This document shows, one piece after another, positions 36,490 to 45,234 of a stretch of 64,000 nucleotides of DNA. A program made the translations under genes and the position numbers. Origin of the DNA: Paucimonas sp. GTDB lineage: Bacteria; Pseudomonadota; Gammaproteobacteria; Pseudomonadales; Pseudomonadaceae. Location: positions 1 through 64,000 of the forward strand of contig JAIRVG010000061.1 of the NCBI GenBank assembly GCA_031253995.1. Direction: 5' to 3'. The first letter of the stretch is position 1. Each line of letters starts with the position of its first letter. The notes below the pieces were generated by a model, which was not told the DNA's origin, did not search any database, and was given only the letters and a program-made list of their open reading frames with translations.

Positions 36490-37028
36490 AAGTTGGCCAG
36501 CTTGCTGCAGTAGTCGGCCTTGGTGGCGTTCACCGGCTCCGGCTGGGCGCCATCGATGCGTTCGAACTGCACGCCGCAGGCGCTGTAGCCGCGCAGGGTC
36601 AGTTCGTAGTCGGCGCCGGCCCTGGGGGTGAAGGTGAACATCCCCAGGCAGTTGGTCGTCGAGTTGTAGCTGTTGGGGCGACCGCCATCGAGGAAGGCCA
36701 GGGTCATCGGCTTGCCCGCCGCCACCAGCACCTCACTGCTCACCGCGCCCGCCGGCACTTCCTTGGCGGCGGGCATGCCCAGGTGCTCGCCATTGCGGTC
36801 GGCGAAGCCCTTCTGCGGCACCACGATCACCCCGGCACCGGGGCTGTACCAGTCCACGCACTGCAACCCCGGCACGCCGCGCACCATGCCGTCGGCGATC
36901 ACCCGCAGGCGCGCCGTCTCGCCGCCGGTGGGCGAGACGAATTTCGAATTGAAGGATTTGACCGCAGCGATGTTGCCGCAGCCGCTCAGGACAGCGCTGG
37001 CGAGGCATAGCGAGGCGATGGCTTTCAT
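36486..37028 (-). CDS. hypothetical lipoprotein
   Basis: MKAIASLCLASAVLSGCGNIAAVKSFNSKF (lipobox LSGC). Confidence 0.75.
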   Translation of the reverse strand: MKAIASLCLASAVLSGCGNIAAVKSFNSKFVSPTGGETARLRVIADGMVRGVPGLQCVDWYSPGAGVIVVPQKGFADRNGEHLGMPAAKEVPAGAVSSEVLVAAGKPMTLAFLDGGRPNSYNSTTNCLGMFTFTPRAGADYELTLRGYSACGVQFERIDGAQPEPVNATKADYCSKLANF

Positions 37029-37148
37029 GGGGATTCCCTTCCTGTGGTCCGATAACCAGCCTGTGACCGCCCTCCCCGGCTTGGGTTTCCCGGCCAACTG
37101 CGATTCAATACGCGCAATTTGACTGACTTCGCAAAAAGGAACACCCCG

Positions 37149-37583
37149 ATGGCCTCGAATACCAAGCAACAGAAACGCGCCAAGCGCGCCGCCGCCAAAG
37201 CCCGCGAGAACCGCATGGTGCGCAGCGGCCAGGCGGTCAAGGGTGGTGGCGAACAGTCCAGCGCCAGCGTGCAGCAGGTGTTCGACAAGGCCATGAGCTC
37301 GAACAGCTATGCCGGCCTGTTCGACAAGATGAAAAGCGCCCAGGAAACCAGCCTGGAAGCGATGATCGCGGTGTTCATGGTCGACCCGCTGCTGACCCTG
37401 GTACTCAAGGGCCACAAGGAAGAGCACGCGACCGACTACATTTGCATGGTCTTCTGCGCCTACCGCAAATGGCTGGATGGCACCGAGGAAGCCGAGGCCA
37501 TGGCCTGGCTGGAAAGCGAAGAGTTCCAGGATGCCTATGTAGCGGCATCGGAGCTGGTGTCGAAACAAAAGAAATTCGGCTGA
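37149..37583 (+). CDS. conserved hypothetical protein, basic N-terminus
   Basis: MASNTKQQKRAKRAAAKARENRMVRSGQ...; consistent high-GC coding frame. Confidence 0.6.
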   Translation: MASNTKQQKRAKRAAAKARENRMVRSGQAVKGGGEQSSASVQQVFDKAMSSNSYAGLFDKMKSAQETSLEAMIAVFMVDPLLTLVLKGHKEEHATDYICMVFCAYRKWLDGTEEAEAMAWLESEEFQDAYVAASELVSKQKKFG

Positions 37584-37865
37584 AGCTGCGGACGCAGACG
37601 AATAAAAACCCCGCGACCAAATACGACTTTCCAGCAGCGGCCAAAACTGGCACCATCGCGCCTTTTTTCATCCCGGATCCGGCCCCGCAAAGCGAAACGA
37701 CGGACAGCGACGCGACAGTCCACTGCGACGATGCGACACCTGCCGTTCCCCTGGCCGACCACGCTGCTCGACCTTCTTGGCTGCGATCCGAGCGCTATGC
37801 TAGCGTGGCGCCTCGCCAGGACGGCCGCCAACAAGCAGAACGCACAGAACATATGAGGACCGCAC

Positions 37866-38639
37866 ATGGCCCAGGCCACGCCCGCGCTGGAAATCCGCAA
37901 CCTGCACAAACGCTACGGTGAGCAGGAGATTCTCAAGGGCATTTCCCTCACCGCCCGTGACGGCGACGTGATCTCCATCCTCGGTTCCTCCGGTTCCGGC
38001 AAGTCGACCCTGCTGCGCTGCATCAACCTCCTGGAAAACCCGCACCAGGGCGAAATCCTCGTCGCCGGCGAGACGCTCAAGCTCAAAGCCGCGCGCAACG
38101 GCGAACTGGTCGCTGCCGACGGCAAGCAGATCAACCGGATGCGCAGCGAAATCGGCTTCGTGTTCCAGAACTTCAACCTGTGGCCGCACATGACCATCCT
38201 CGACAACATCATCGAGGCGCCGCGCCGGGTGCTGGGCCAGAGCAAGGCCGAGGCCATCGAGCACGCCGAGGCACTGCTGGACAAGGTCGGCATCCACAAC
38301 AAGCGGCACAGCTACCCCACCGAACTCTCGGGCGGCCAGCAGCAACGCGCGGCCATCGCCCGCACCCTGGCGATGAAGCCCAAGGTCATCCTGTTCGACG
38401 AACCCACCTCCGCGCTGGACCCGGAAATGGTCCAGGAAGTGCTCAACGTCATCCGCGCGCTGGCCGACGAAGGCCGCACCATGCTGCTGGTGACCCACGA
38501 AATGAACTTCGCCCGACAAGTCTCCAGCGAAGTCGTCTTCCTTCATCAAGGCCTGATCGAAGAGCAGGGATCGCCGCAGCAGGTTTTCGAAAACCCGACC
38601 TCGGCGCGTTGTAAACAATTCATGTCCAGCAACCGCTAA
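37866..38639 (+). CDS. polar amino acid ABC transporter ATP-binding protein
   Basis: LGSSGSGKSTLLRCINLLE, LSGGQQQRAAIARTLAMKPKVILFDEPTSALDPEMV. Confidence 0.95.
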   Translation: MAQATPALEIRNLHKRYGEQEILKGISLTARDGDVISILGSSGSGKSTLLRCINLLENPHQGEILVAGETLKLKAARNGELVAADGKQINRMRSEIGFVFQNFNLWPHMTILDNIIEAPRRVLGQSKAEAIEHAEALLDKVGIHNKRHSYPTELSGGQQQRAAIARTLAMKPKVILFDEPTSALDPEMVQEVLNVIRALADEGRTMLLVTHEMNFARQVSSEVVFLHQGLIEEQGSPQQVFENPTSARCKQFMSSNR

Positions 38640-38652
38640 CGGAGCAACACGC

Positions 38653-39405
38653 ATGCAGAACTACAAGAAATTCCTCCTGGCCGCTGCCGCCTCGCTGGTG
38701 TTCTCGGCCAATGCCATGGCCGCCGAAAAACTCAAGATGGGTATCGAAGCCGCTTACCCACCGTTCAACAGCAAGGACGCCAGCGGCCAGGTGGTCGGCT
38801 TCGACAAGGACATCGGCGACGCCCTGTGCGCCAAGATGAAAGTCGAGTGCGAAGTGGTCACCTCCGACTGGGACGGCATCATTCCCTCGCTGCTGGCCAA
38901 GAAGTACGACTTCATCGTCTCCTCGCTGTCGATCACCCCTGAGCGCAAGCAGGCTGTCGACTTCACCGACCGCTACTACTCCAACAAGCTGCAGTTCATC
39001 GCGCCGAAGAACGTCGACTTCAAGACCGACAAGGACTACCTGAAGGGCAAGACCATCGGCACCCAGCGCGCCACCCTGTCCGGCACCTGGCTGGAAGACA
39101 CCTACGGCAACGACATCACCCTGAAGCTGTACGACACCCAGGAAAACGCCTACCTCGACCTGACTTCCGGTCGTGTCGACGCCCTGCTGGCCGACAAGTA
39201 CGTGAACTACGACTGGCTGAAATCCGAAGCCGGCAAGGACTACGAGTTCAAGGGCGAGCCTGTGGTCGAAAGCGACGAGATCGGCATCGCCGTGCGCAAG
39301 GGTGATCCGCTGAAAGACAAGCTGAACGCCGCGCTGAAGGAAATCATCGCCGACGGCACGTACAAGAAGATCAACGACAAGTACTTCCCGTTCAGCATCT
39401 ATTGA
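38653..39405 (+). CDS. basic/polar amino acid ABC transporter substrate-binding protein
   Basis: Signal peptide; KLKMGIEAAYPPFNSKDASGQVVGFDKDIGDALCAKMKVECEVV. Confidence 0.95.
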   Translation: MQNYKKFLLAAAASLVFSANAMAAEKLKMGIEAAYPPFNSKDASGQVVGFDKDIGDALCAKMKVECEVVTSDWDGIIPSLLAKKYDFIVSSLSITPERKQAVDFTDRYYSNKLQFIAPKNVDFKTDKDYLKGKTIGTQRATLSGTWLEDTYGNDITLKLYDTQENAYLDLTSGRVDALLADKYVNYDWLKSEAGKDYEFKGEPVVESDEIGIAVRKGDPLKDKLNAALKEIIADGTYKKINDKYFPFSIY

Positions 39406-39460
39406 TTCGCCCCGACCGGCATCGCCTCGCGCGGTGCCGGTCCCTTGAACAATCCTGCCC

Positions 39461-40156
39461 ATGAATATTGATCTACACGGATTCGGTCCGGCGCTGGCCG
39501 CTGGCACGCTGATGACCGTCAAACTGGCGCTCGCGGCGCTGTGCCTGGGCCTGGTCCTCGGCCTGCTCGGTGCGCTGGCCAAGACTTCGCCCTACAAGCC
39601 CCTGCGCTGGGTTGGCGGCACCTACTCGACCATCGTGCGCGGCGTACCGGAACTGCTCTGGGTACTCTTCATCTATTTCGGCTCGGTCGCGCTGATGGGC
39701 AAGCTCGGTGACCTGCTGGGCATTCCCGGGCTGGAACTGAGCGCCTTCGCCGCCGGCGTCATCGCCCTGGGCCTGTGCTTCGGCGCCTATGCCACCGAAG
39801 TGTTCCGCGGCGCGCTGCTGGCGATCCCCAAGGGGCACCGCGAGGCGGGCATGGCCCTGGGCCTGTCGAAGGGCCGGATCTTCTCGCGCCTGGTCCTGCC
39901 GCAGATGTGGCGCATCGCCCTGCCGGGCCTGGGCAACCTGTTCATGATCCTGATGAAGGACACCGCGCTGGTGTCGGTGATCGGCCTTGAAGAGATCATG
40001 CGCCAGTCGCAGAACGGCGTGACCACCACCAAGGAGCCGTTCACCTTCTACATGGTGGCGGCCATGATCTACCTGGGCCTGACCATCCTCGCCATGACCG
40101 GCATGCACTTCATGGAAAAACGCGCCGGACGCGGTTTCGCGAGGGCCAACTCATGA
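39461..40156 (+). CDS. amino acid ABC transporter permease
   Basis: TIVRGVPELLWVLFIYFG; EVFRGALLAIPKGHREAGMALGLSKGRIFSRLVLPQ (EAA loop). Confidence 0.95.
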   Translation: MNIDLHGFGPALAAGTLMTVKLALAALCLGLVLGLLGALAKTSPYKPLRWVGGTYSTIVRGVPELLWVLFIYFGSVALMGKLGDLLGIPGLELSAFAAGVIALGLCFGAYATEVFRGALLAIPKGHREAGMALGLSKGRIFSRLVLPQMWRIALPGLGNLFMILMKDTALVSVIGLEEIMRQSQNGVTTTKEPFTFYMVAAMIYLGLTILAMTGMHFMEKRAGRGFARANS

Positions 40157-40842
40157 ATTGGGAAGTCATCATCAAGTGGCTGCCGCGCCTGGCCCAGGGC
40201 GCGACCCTGACCCTGGAGCTGCTGGCCATCGCCGTCATCATCGGCCTGATCATCGCCATCCCGCTGGGCATCGCCCGTTCCTCGCGGCTGTGGTACGTGC
40301 GCGCGCTGCCGTATGGCTACATCTTCTTCTTCCGTGGCACGCCGCTGCTGGTGCAGCTGTTTTTGGTGTACTACGGCCTGGCGCAGTTCGACGTGGTGCG
40401 TTCCAGCTCGCTGTGGCCGTACCTGCGTGATCCGTTCTGGTGTACCGCGCTGACCATGACCCTGCACACCGCCGCCTATATCGCCGAGATCCTGCGCGGT
40501 TCGCTGCAGGCCATCCCGCGGGGCGAGATCGAAGCGGCGCGGGCGCTGGGCATGTCCCGGGCCAAGGCGATGCTGCACATCATGCTGCCGCGTGCCGCGC
40601 GCATCGGCCTGCCGGCGTACAGCAACGAAGTGATCCTCATGCTCAAGGCCAGCGCCCTGGCCAGTACCGTGACCCTGCTGGACATCACCGGCATGGCCCG
40701 CACGATCATTGCCCGGACCTACATGCCGGTGGAGATCTTCTTTGCCGCGGGCGTGTTCTACCTGGTGATCTCGTTCGTGCTGGTGCAAGGCTTCAAGCTG
40801 CTGGAGCGCTGGTTGCGGGTGGATGCGGCGCAGGGACGGTAA
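40153..40842 (+). CDS. amino acid ABC transporter permease
   Basis: YIFFFRGTPLLVQLFLVYYG; EILRGSLQAIPRGEIEAARALGMSRAKAMLHIMLPRA. Confidence 0.95.
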   Translation: MNWEVIIKWLPRLAQGATLTLELLAIAVIIGLIIAIPLGIARSSRLWYVRALPYGYIFFFRGTPLLVQLFLVYYGLAQFDVVRSSSLWPYLRDPFWCTALTMTLHTAAYIAEILRGSLQAIPRGEIEAARALGMSRAKAMLHIMLPRAARIGLPAYSNEVILMLKASALASTVTLLDITGMARTIIARTYMPVEIFFAAGVFYLVISFVLVQGFKLLERWLRVDAAQGR

Positions 40843-40868
40843 TCGATTCGAGAGCTCGACGCAGCCCC

Positions 40869-40972
40869 CTGTGGGAGCGGGTTCACCCGCGATTGCGATG
40901 GTGGATTCACCTCCGCCATCGCGGGTAAACCCGCTCCCACACTGTCCCTGCTAAAGCAATGGGTTATGTGTT
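40869..40972. repeat. REP family B composite (IR head plus conserved tail)
   Basis: tgtgggagcgggttcacccgcgattgcgatggtggattcacctccgccatcgcgggtaaacccgctcccaca + ctgtccctgctaaagcaatgggttatgtgtt. Confidence 0.85.
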
Positions 40973-40996
40973 ACCCCGTAGACACCAGGCTGGCCC

Positions 40997-42244
40997 ATGA
41001 TCCCTTATCTGGAAAACGACCAACTTCTCCCCCGCTTCCAGGCCCTGGACCACTTCCTGCGCCAGCACCAATCCCTCTGGCACCCGCGCCCCTTCACCAC
41101 CTTGCACCTGCCGTGGGAATCCACCCACCCGGAGCTGGCAGAGTGGCTGCGTAACCAGACCCTGACCGACGCCGAATCCGCCCACAACGACCCCTACAGC
41201 GTCCCGTCCCCGGCCCCTTATCCACAACTGGCCGCCCAAGCCCGCGACCTCGCTGCCGTCGGCGACTTGTCCACAACGGCTATCGCCCCCGCCAGCCCAC
41301 GCCTCAACGTCGACGTCCCCGGCCGCAAATGGCAGCAGATCGAAGCCTTCGCCGAACACCTCGACTTCGCCCGCCGTCCGCGGCGCTGGCTCGACTGGTG
41401 CTCCGGCAAGGGTCATCTCGGCCGCCGCCTGCTGAACGCCGACCAGCAACTCACCTGCCTCGAATACGACCCGGCACTGGTCGCCGCCGGTGAACAGCTC
41501 AGCCAGCACCATCACCTGACTGCCGAACACCGCCTGCAGGATGTCATGGCCGAAAGCGCTGCTACCGCATTGAGCGCGTCCCACACCCCCGTCGCCCTGC
41601 ATGCCTGCGGCGACCTGCATGTGCGCCTGATCCAGCTCGCCAGCGCCACCAGCTGCCAGCAACTGGCGATCGCCCCGTGTTGCTACAACCGCACCACTGG
41701 CCCCTACTACCACCCCTTATCCACAGCCGCCCGCGCCTCGACGCTGCAACTCGACCTCGACGACCTCGGCCTGCCCCTGAGCGAAACCGTGACGGCTGGC
41801 AGCCGAGTGCGTCGTCAGCGGGATCAGTCCATGGCCTGGCGGCTGGGCTTCGACTTGCTCCAGCGCCGCCTGCGGGAAAGCGACGACTACCTCCCCACGC
41901 CGTCCCTGCCGAGCGGCTGGCTGCAAAAACCCTTCGCCGACTACTGCCAGGACCTCGCCGCCCTCAAGGGTCTGCTTATAAAGGAAGCCCCCGACTGGCC
42001 GGCCCTCGAAGCCGCTGGCTGGCAGCGCCTGGCCCAGGTCCGCAACCTGGAGCTGGTGCGCAACCTCTTCCGCCGCCCCCTCGAACTCTGGCTGGTCCTC
42101 GACCGAGCCTTGTACTTGCGGGAACAGGGCTACACCGTCCGCCTCGGCACCTTCTGCCCCCACCACCTCACCCCGCGCAACCTCATGCTGCTGGCGGAAC
42201 AACCTGTGGATAAGTCTGTGAGCAACTTCACCGCGCAGGGCTGA
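40997..42244 (+). CDS. class I SAM-dependent methyltransferase
   Basis: RRWLDWCSGKGHLGRRLLNADQQLTCLEYDPALVAAGEQL; PVALHACGDLHVRLIQLA; IAPCCYN. Confidence 0.85.
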   Translation: MIPYLENDQLLPRFQALDHFLRQHQSLWHPRPFTTLHLPWESTHPELAEWLRNQTLTDAESAHNDPYSVPSPAPYPQLAAQARDLAAVGDLSTTAIAPASPRLNVDVPGRKWQQIEAFAEHLDFARRPRRWLDWCSGKGHLGRRLLNADQQLTCLEYDPALVAAGEQLSQHHHLTAEHRLQDVMAESAATALSASHTPVALHACGDLHVRLIQLASATSCQQLAIAPCCYNRTTGPYYHPLSTAARASTLQLDLDDLGLPLSETVTAGSRVRRQRDQSMAWRLGFDLLQRRLRESDDYLPTPSLPSGWLQKPFADYCQDLAALKGLLIKEAPDWPALEAAGWQRLAQVRNLELVRNLFRRPLELWLVLDRALYLREQGYTVRLGTFCPHHLTPRNLMLLAEQPVDKSVSNFTAQG

Positions 42245-42509
42245 AAAAGCACCTGTCCATGGAGAGTGCCGTGCTTGAGCGGTTTTTGCGGACCTGTTAA
42301 AGGCTTGAGAAAACAGCCGTTTTCAGCGGCGTCAATGCGGCGGGGTAGCGCACTTGCATGGGGTGCAAGGGGTTGATGTGGTTTGTGCATAAGCGTTAAA
42401 GCGAATTAGGCGGGGGTGGTTCAGATCGGGTTGGGCGGGGGCTGTATCGGCTTGCGCGCGGAACTCGCGCTACGCTGTCGAATAGAGAACCAAGCCCATA
42501 AGCGCGCCG

Positions 42510-42605
42510 CGATCGGTGTGGGAGCGGGTTCACCCGCGATCGGCGGCGCAGCCGTCGTAAAACCTGAATCCCGAATCTGCCTGACACACCTGGGTATCGG
42601 CTTCA
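42510..42605. repeat. REP family B-related long repeat, partner of 62253..62335
   Basis: gcgatcggtgtgggagcgggttcacccgcgatcggcggcgcagccgtcgtaaaacctgaatcccgaatctgcctgacacacc. Confidence 0.75.
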
Positions 42606-42706
42606 TGCCCGCTCCGAGCCCCCTCCCGGAGGTTTGCCATCCCGCCGGCTCAGCTCCCACAAAGCCCCCGGATCACCAGCCCTCCCAACCCAACCCCCAC
42701 AACGCC

Positions 42707-42731
42707 AAAAGCCCCGAAACACGGGGCTTCC
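42707..42731 (+). terminator. small hairpin (possible terminator)
   Basis: aaaagccccgaaacacggggctt. Confidence 0.5.
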
Positions 42732-42793
42732 ACGACTCTCACAAGGAATAGGTTTACAGAACCAAACCGATCGCTATAATAGCGCGCCTACCG

Positions 42794-42869
<76 letters not shown>

Positions 42870-42883
42870 TACGCAGTTCCAAA

Positions 42884-42916
42884 GAAGGCTCACCGAAAGG
42901 TGGGCCTTTTTTGTTT
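42884..42916 (+). terminator. terminator after tRNA-Thr
   Basis: aaggctcaccgaaaggtgggcctttttt. Confidence 0.85.
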
Positions 42917-42937
42917 TGGCCGCGAGATGTGATTCAA

Positions 42938-43393
42938 ATGGCTAATTCACCCCGCCTTGCGCGCGGCATCGTGCATTCCGCGATGGCGTTCTCAAAAGCC
43001 TTCCGGCGACACCCTCCGGACGATTTTGCGTTTAGCCTACTTTCCATGTTCCCCACGAGCTGCTGTGAATACGCGAGTCTGCTGCTGGCGTGGTTCCTGT
43101 GCGAGGAACATGAGGGCATCAGTATCGACGTGGTGATGGGTGAGTTGAAGGGAGATAGGGAGCACCCGCACATCTGGCTGCGGCTCGAAGGGCACAATGT
43201 AGATATCACGGCTAAGCAATTCGATGCAGCCCTCCCCCATGTGCTCATTACCCAAGCCGGGGGATGGCACGACAGATACGCCGTGATTCGCAAAGCTCCA
43301 TTTCAAAGGGATTTCTACGAGGAGTATGGGGATGATGATCGGCAAGACATCATCGATGACTATAGAGCGTTGATACGTGCCGCAAGGGCGTAG
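42938..43393 (+). CDS. hypothetical protein with possible papain-like/transglutaminase-like Cys-His-Asp arrangement
   Basis: FPTSCCEYASLLLAWFLCEE ... HPHIWLRLEGHNVDITAKQFD ... VLITQAGGWHDRY; Cys, His and Asp in the expected order. Confidence 0.5.
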   Translation: MANSPRLARGIVHSAMAFSKAFRRHPPDDFAFSLLSMFPTSCCEYASLLLAWFLCEEHEGISIDVVMGELKGDREHPHIWLRLEGHNVDITAKQFDAALPHVLITQAGGWHDRYAVIRKAPFQRDFYEEYGDDDRQDIIDDYRALIRAARA

Positions 43394-43982
43394 TTCAACC
43401 CGTAAGCTCCCATTTCGTGCGCGCCAACCTGCCCCCGTCTCTTCGCCGGAAAGAGACGGGCTCCGATCACTGCTGCAGCCCTGATCGCACATGGCTCAGC
43501 GGCACTTCCCTTCGTGGCAATTGGCATTACAAACGCCGATGTCACCAGCAACAGCCATGCAGATGATGGTGCCGCAGACCAGGGAATGGACTGCACCTGG
43601 CTGACAGTCAGGCATGCCTCGGTCATCGCATCGCGGTGTTCACCCGACTCAGGATCTTCAGGCGCTTTTTTCGTCAGCCAGCGCGGCCTCCACCCGCCCA
43701 CCGGTATCGGTGCTCAGGAGGCCAGATCATGAGATGCCCTTGCTCCCGGCTGTAAGGAGTCGTCAGTCTCGCGTTAGAGGCCATCCCCACAGGTCGCAGG
43801 GGCCTTGATAACACTCAACATTCTTGGCGGGATGACGTGGGGATTACCGCACTGTAGGTTTTGTCTTTCCTGCAGCGCTTAGTCTAAGGTACGCAAAAGA
43901 GGCTTTACGCAATAATGGCCATAAGCTACGATCGCAAAGACAGCACACGGATTCAACTTACGCTATCTGGTGAGGCCCGATA

Positions 43983-44162
43983 ATGGAATATCTCTCTCAT
44001 ATTGTTACTTTTATAGCTGGCCTAGGTACAGGCTGGACTTTAAAGGTTGCCATCACAAAGATGTCTTCCAGTAATTCGCGTAACAGCTTCGCCTCTCAAA
44101 AGGGTAATACCGTGGGTGGTGACATGGCTGGTGGCGATATAAAAAAACAAACAAGGCGTTGA
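43983..44162 (+). CDS. 59-aa single-TM protein with GGD motif; candidate membrane component of ABC-3C-like system
   Basis: Not in ORF track (too short): MEYLSHIVTFIAGLGTGWTLKVAITKMSSSNSRNSFASQKGNTVGGDMAGGDIKKQTRR*. Confidence 0.65.
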   Translation: MEYLSHIVTFIAGLGTGWTLKVAITKMSSSNSRNSFASQKGNTVGGDMAGGDIKKQTRR

Positions 44163-44168
44163 CTCGCA

Positions 44169-44756
44169 TTGTATACAAGACAATCAGATAACGTCATTGG
44201 CGGCGACAACGCTGGCCGCGACATTATCAAACATAGCACATACAACGTCATCAACTCGCCATCCTCTGATGAGCTGGCACTTTTATATGCAAAGCTTAAA
44301 GTTGATGGCGTAGGCGACCCTGCTAGTACTGGTTTCTCACACAAGCTGCAGCACTATATGGCAGTTCCAACTGACGGAGATGTGCGCGGACTAGAGGAAA
44401 AACTTAAGTCAAGCGGTCGCCTCGACATGTTAAATTTTGCTATACAGCAAAAAGAGACCGCAGCAAAACTGATAATGAAATATCAAACCTCGAGAAGCGC
44501 TCAACGCGTGTTCACCATTATTCTCGATGAGCTTCACACTATTTACATGCTAACCGTAACACCAATCATTGAAAGTGGCGGCAATCGTCTAGATGTAGAT
44601 ACCTCCATAAACCAAGCTTTATTTACCATAAAGTCTATGCTCGGTGAAAATTTCTTAGAATTCACCGTAAAGGATCTATTGGGACTACTATATTTCCTCG
44701 CTGGGAATTGCCATATACGGTGGGACAAAGATGCTGATATACCACCCGGCGTTTGA
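44169..44756 (+). CDS. ABC-three-component (ABC-3C)-like protein: N-terminal GGDxxGRD motif plus C-terminal domain
   Basis: VIGGDNAGRDIIKHSTYNVINSPS; QRVFTIILDELHTIYMLTVTPIIESGG..; KDLLGLLYFLAGNCHIRWDKD; apparent TTG start. Confidence 0.75.
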   Translation: MYTRQSDNVIGGDNAGRDIIKHSTYNVINSPSSDELALLYAKLKVDGVGDPASTGFSHKLQHYMAVPTDGDVRGLEEKLKSSGRLDMLNFAIQQKETAAKLIMKYQTSRSAQRVFTIILDELHTIYMLTVTPIIESGGNRLDVDTSINQALFTIKSMLGENFLEFTVKDLLGLLYFLAGNCHIRWDKDADIPPGV

Positions 44757-45234
44757 CGCTTATCACTGCGTTTTCAGAATGCTTGCCCTAGCGGTCGCAC
44801 TGAAAGAAGCAGAGATTGATCTTCTGCGAATTTGCGATTTTTATTTAACCTTTCCATCCGCAATTGCCACCGTCAGGCTTCCTAGCGGCATGGCCCATGG
44901 TAGAAAAATTGCAAAATCAGCCGCCAATATCTACCGAGACCCGATTAATCCAAAGAGTGTATTCCGTGACATGGCGGAAATCCAAATATCTGCACTGCGA
45001 AATATAGCTGCCTCGGGCTTCATAGATCTTGACCTTTTTGAGAAAGGCAAGTTAAAAATCATCTCCTCAAGTGCAATACCTGAACAAATTAAAGAAAAAA
45101 TCTCGACCTTCGAGATCAGTTCAGGGGAAACCTTTGAGTTCCTGGTTAAAGAGCTTTCAGCCATCCCTCTTCAAGGGATAAACGGGCTAAAACACAGGAC
45201 TGATCTATTAGAGTATCGATATGACATTGATTAA
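44731..45234 (+). CDS. ABC-3C-like middle component
   Basis: MLIYHPAFDAYHCVFRMLALAVALKEAEIDLLRICDFYLTFP; overlaps upstream stop by 26 nt and downstream start by 14 nt. Confidence 0.7.
   Translation: MLIYHPAFDAYHCVFRMLALAVALKEAEIDLLRICDFYLTFPSAIATVRLPSGMAHGRKIAKSAANIYRDPINPKSVFRDMAEIQISALRNIAASGFIDLDLFEKGKLKIISSSAIPEQIKEKISTFEISSGETFEFLVKELSAIPLQGINGLKHRTDLLEYRYDID

Noticed and set aside
37793-37805. CGCTA-TGC-TAGCG inverted repeat before the amino-acid ABC operon
   Set aside because: Short arms, no supporting second site. Sigma54 spacing was also checked upstream (GG-N11-GC) and does not fit.
44136-44160. A7 stretch (gatataaaaaaacaaac) as a programmed frameshift linking the TM and CTD ORFs
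   Set aside because: I translated both shifted frames. -1 reaches a stop (ACA ATC AGA TAA) and +1 loses the GGDNAGRD sequence. The two proteins are already in the same frame, so a frameshift would not join them.
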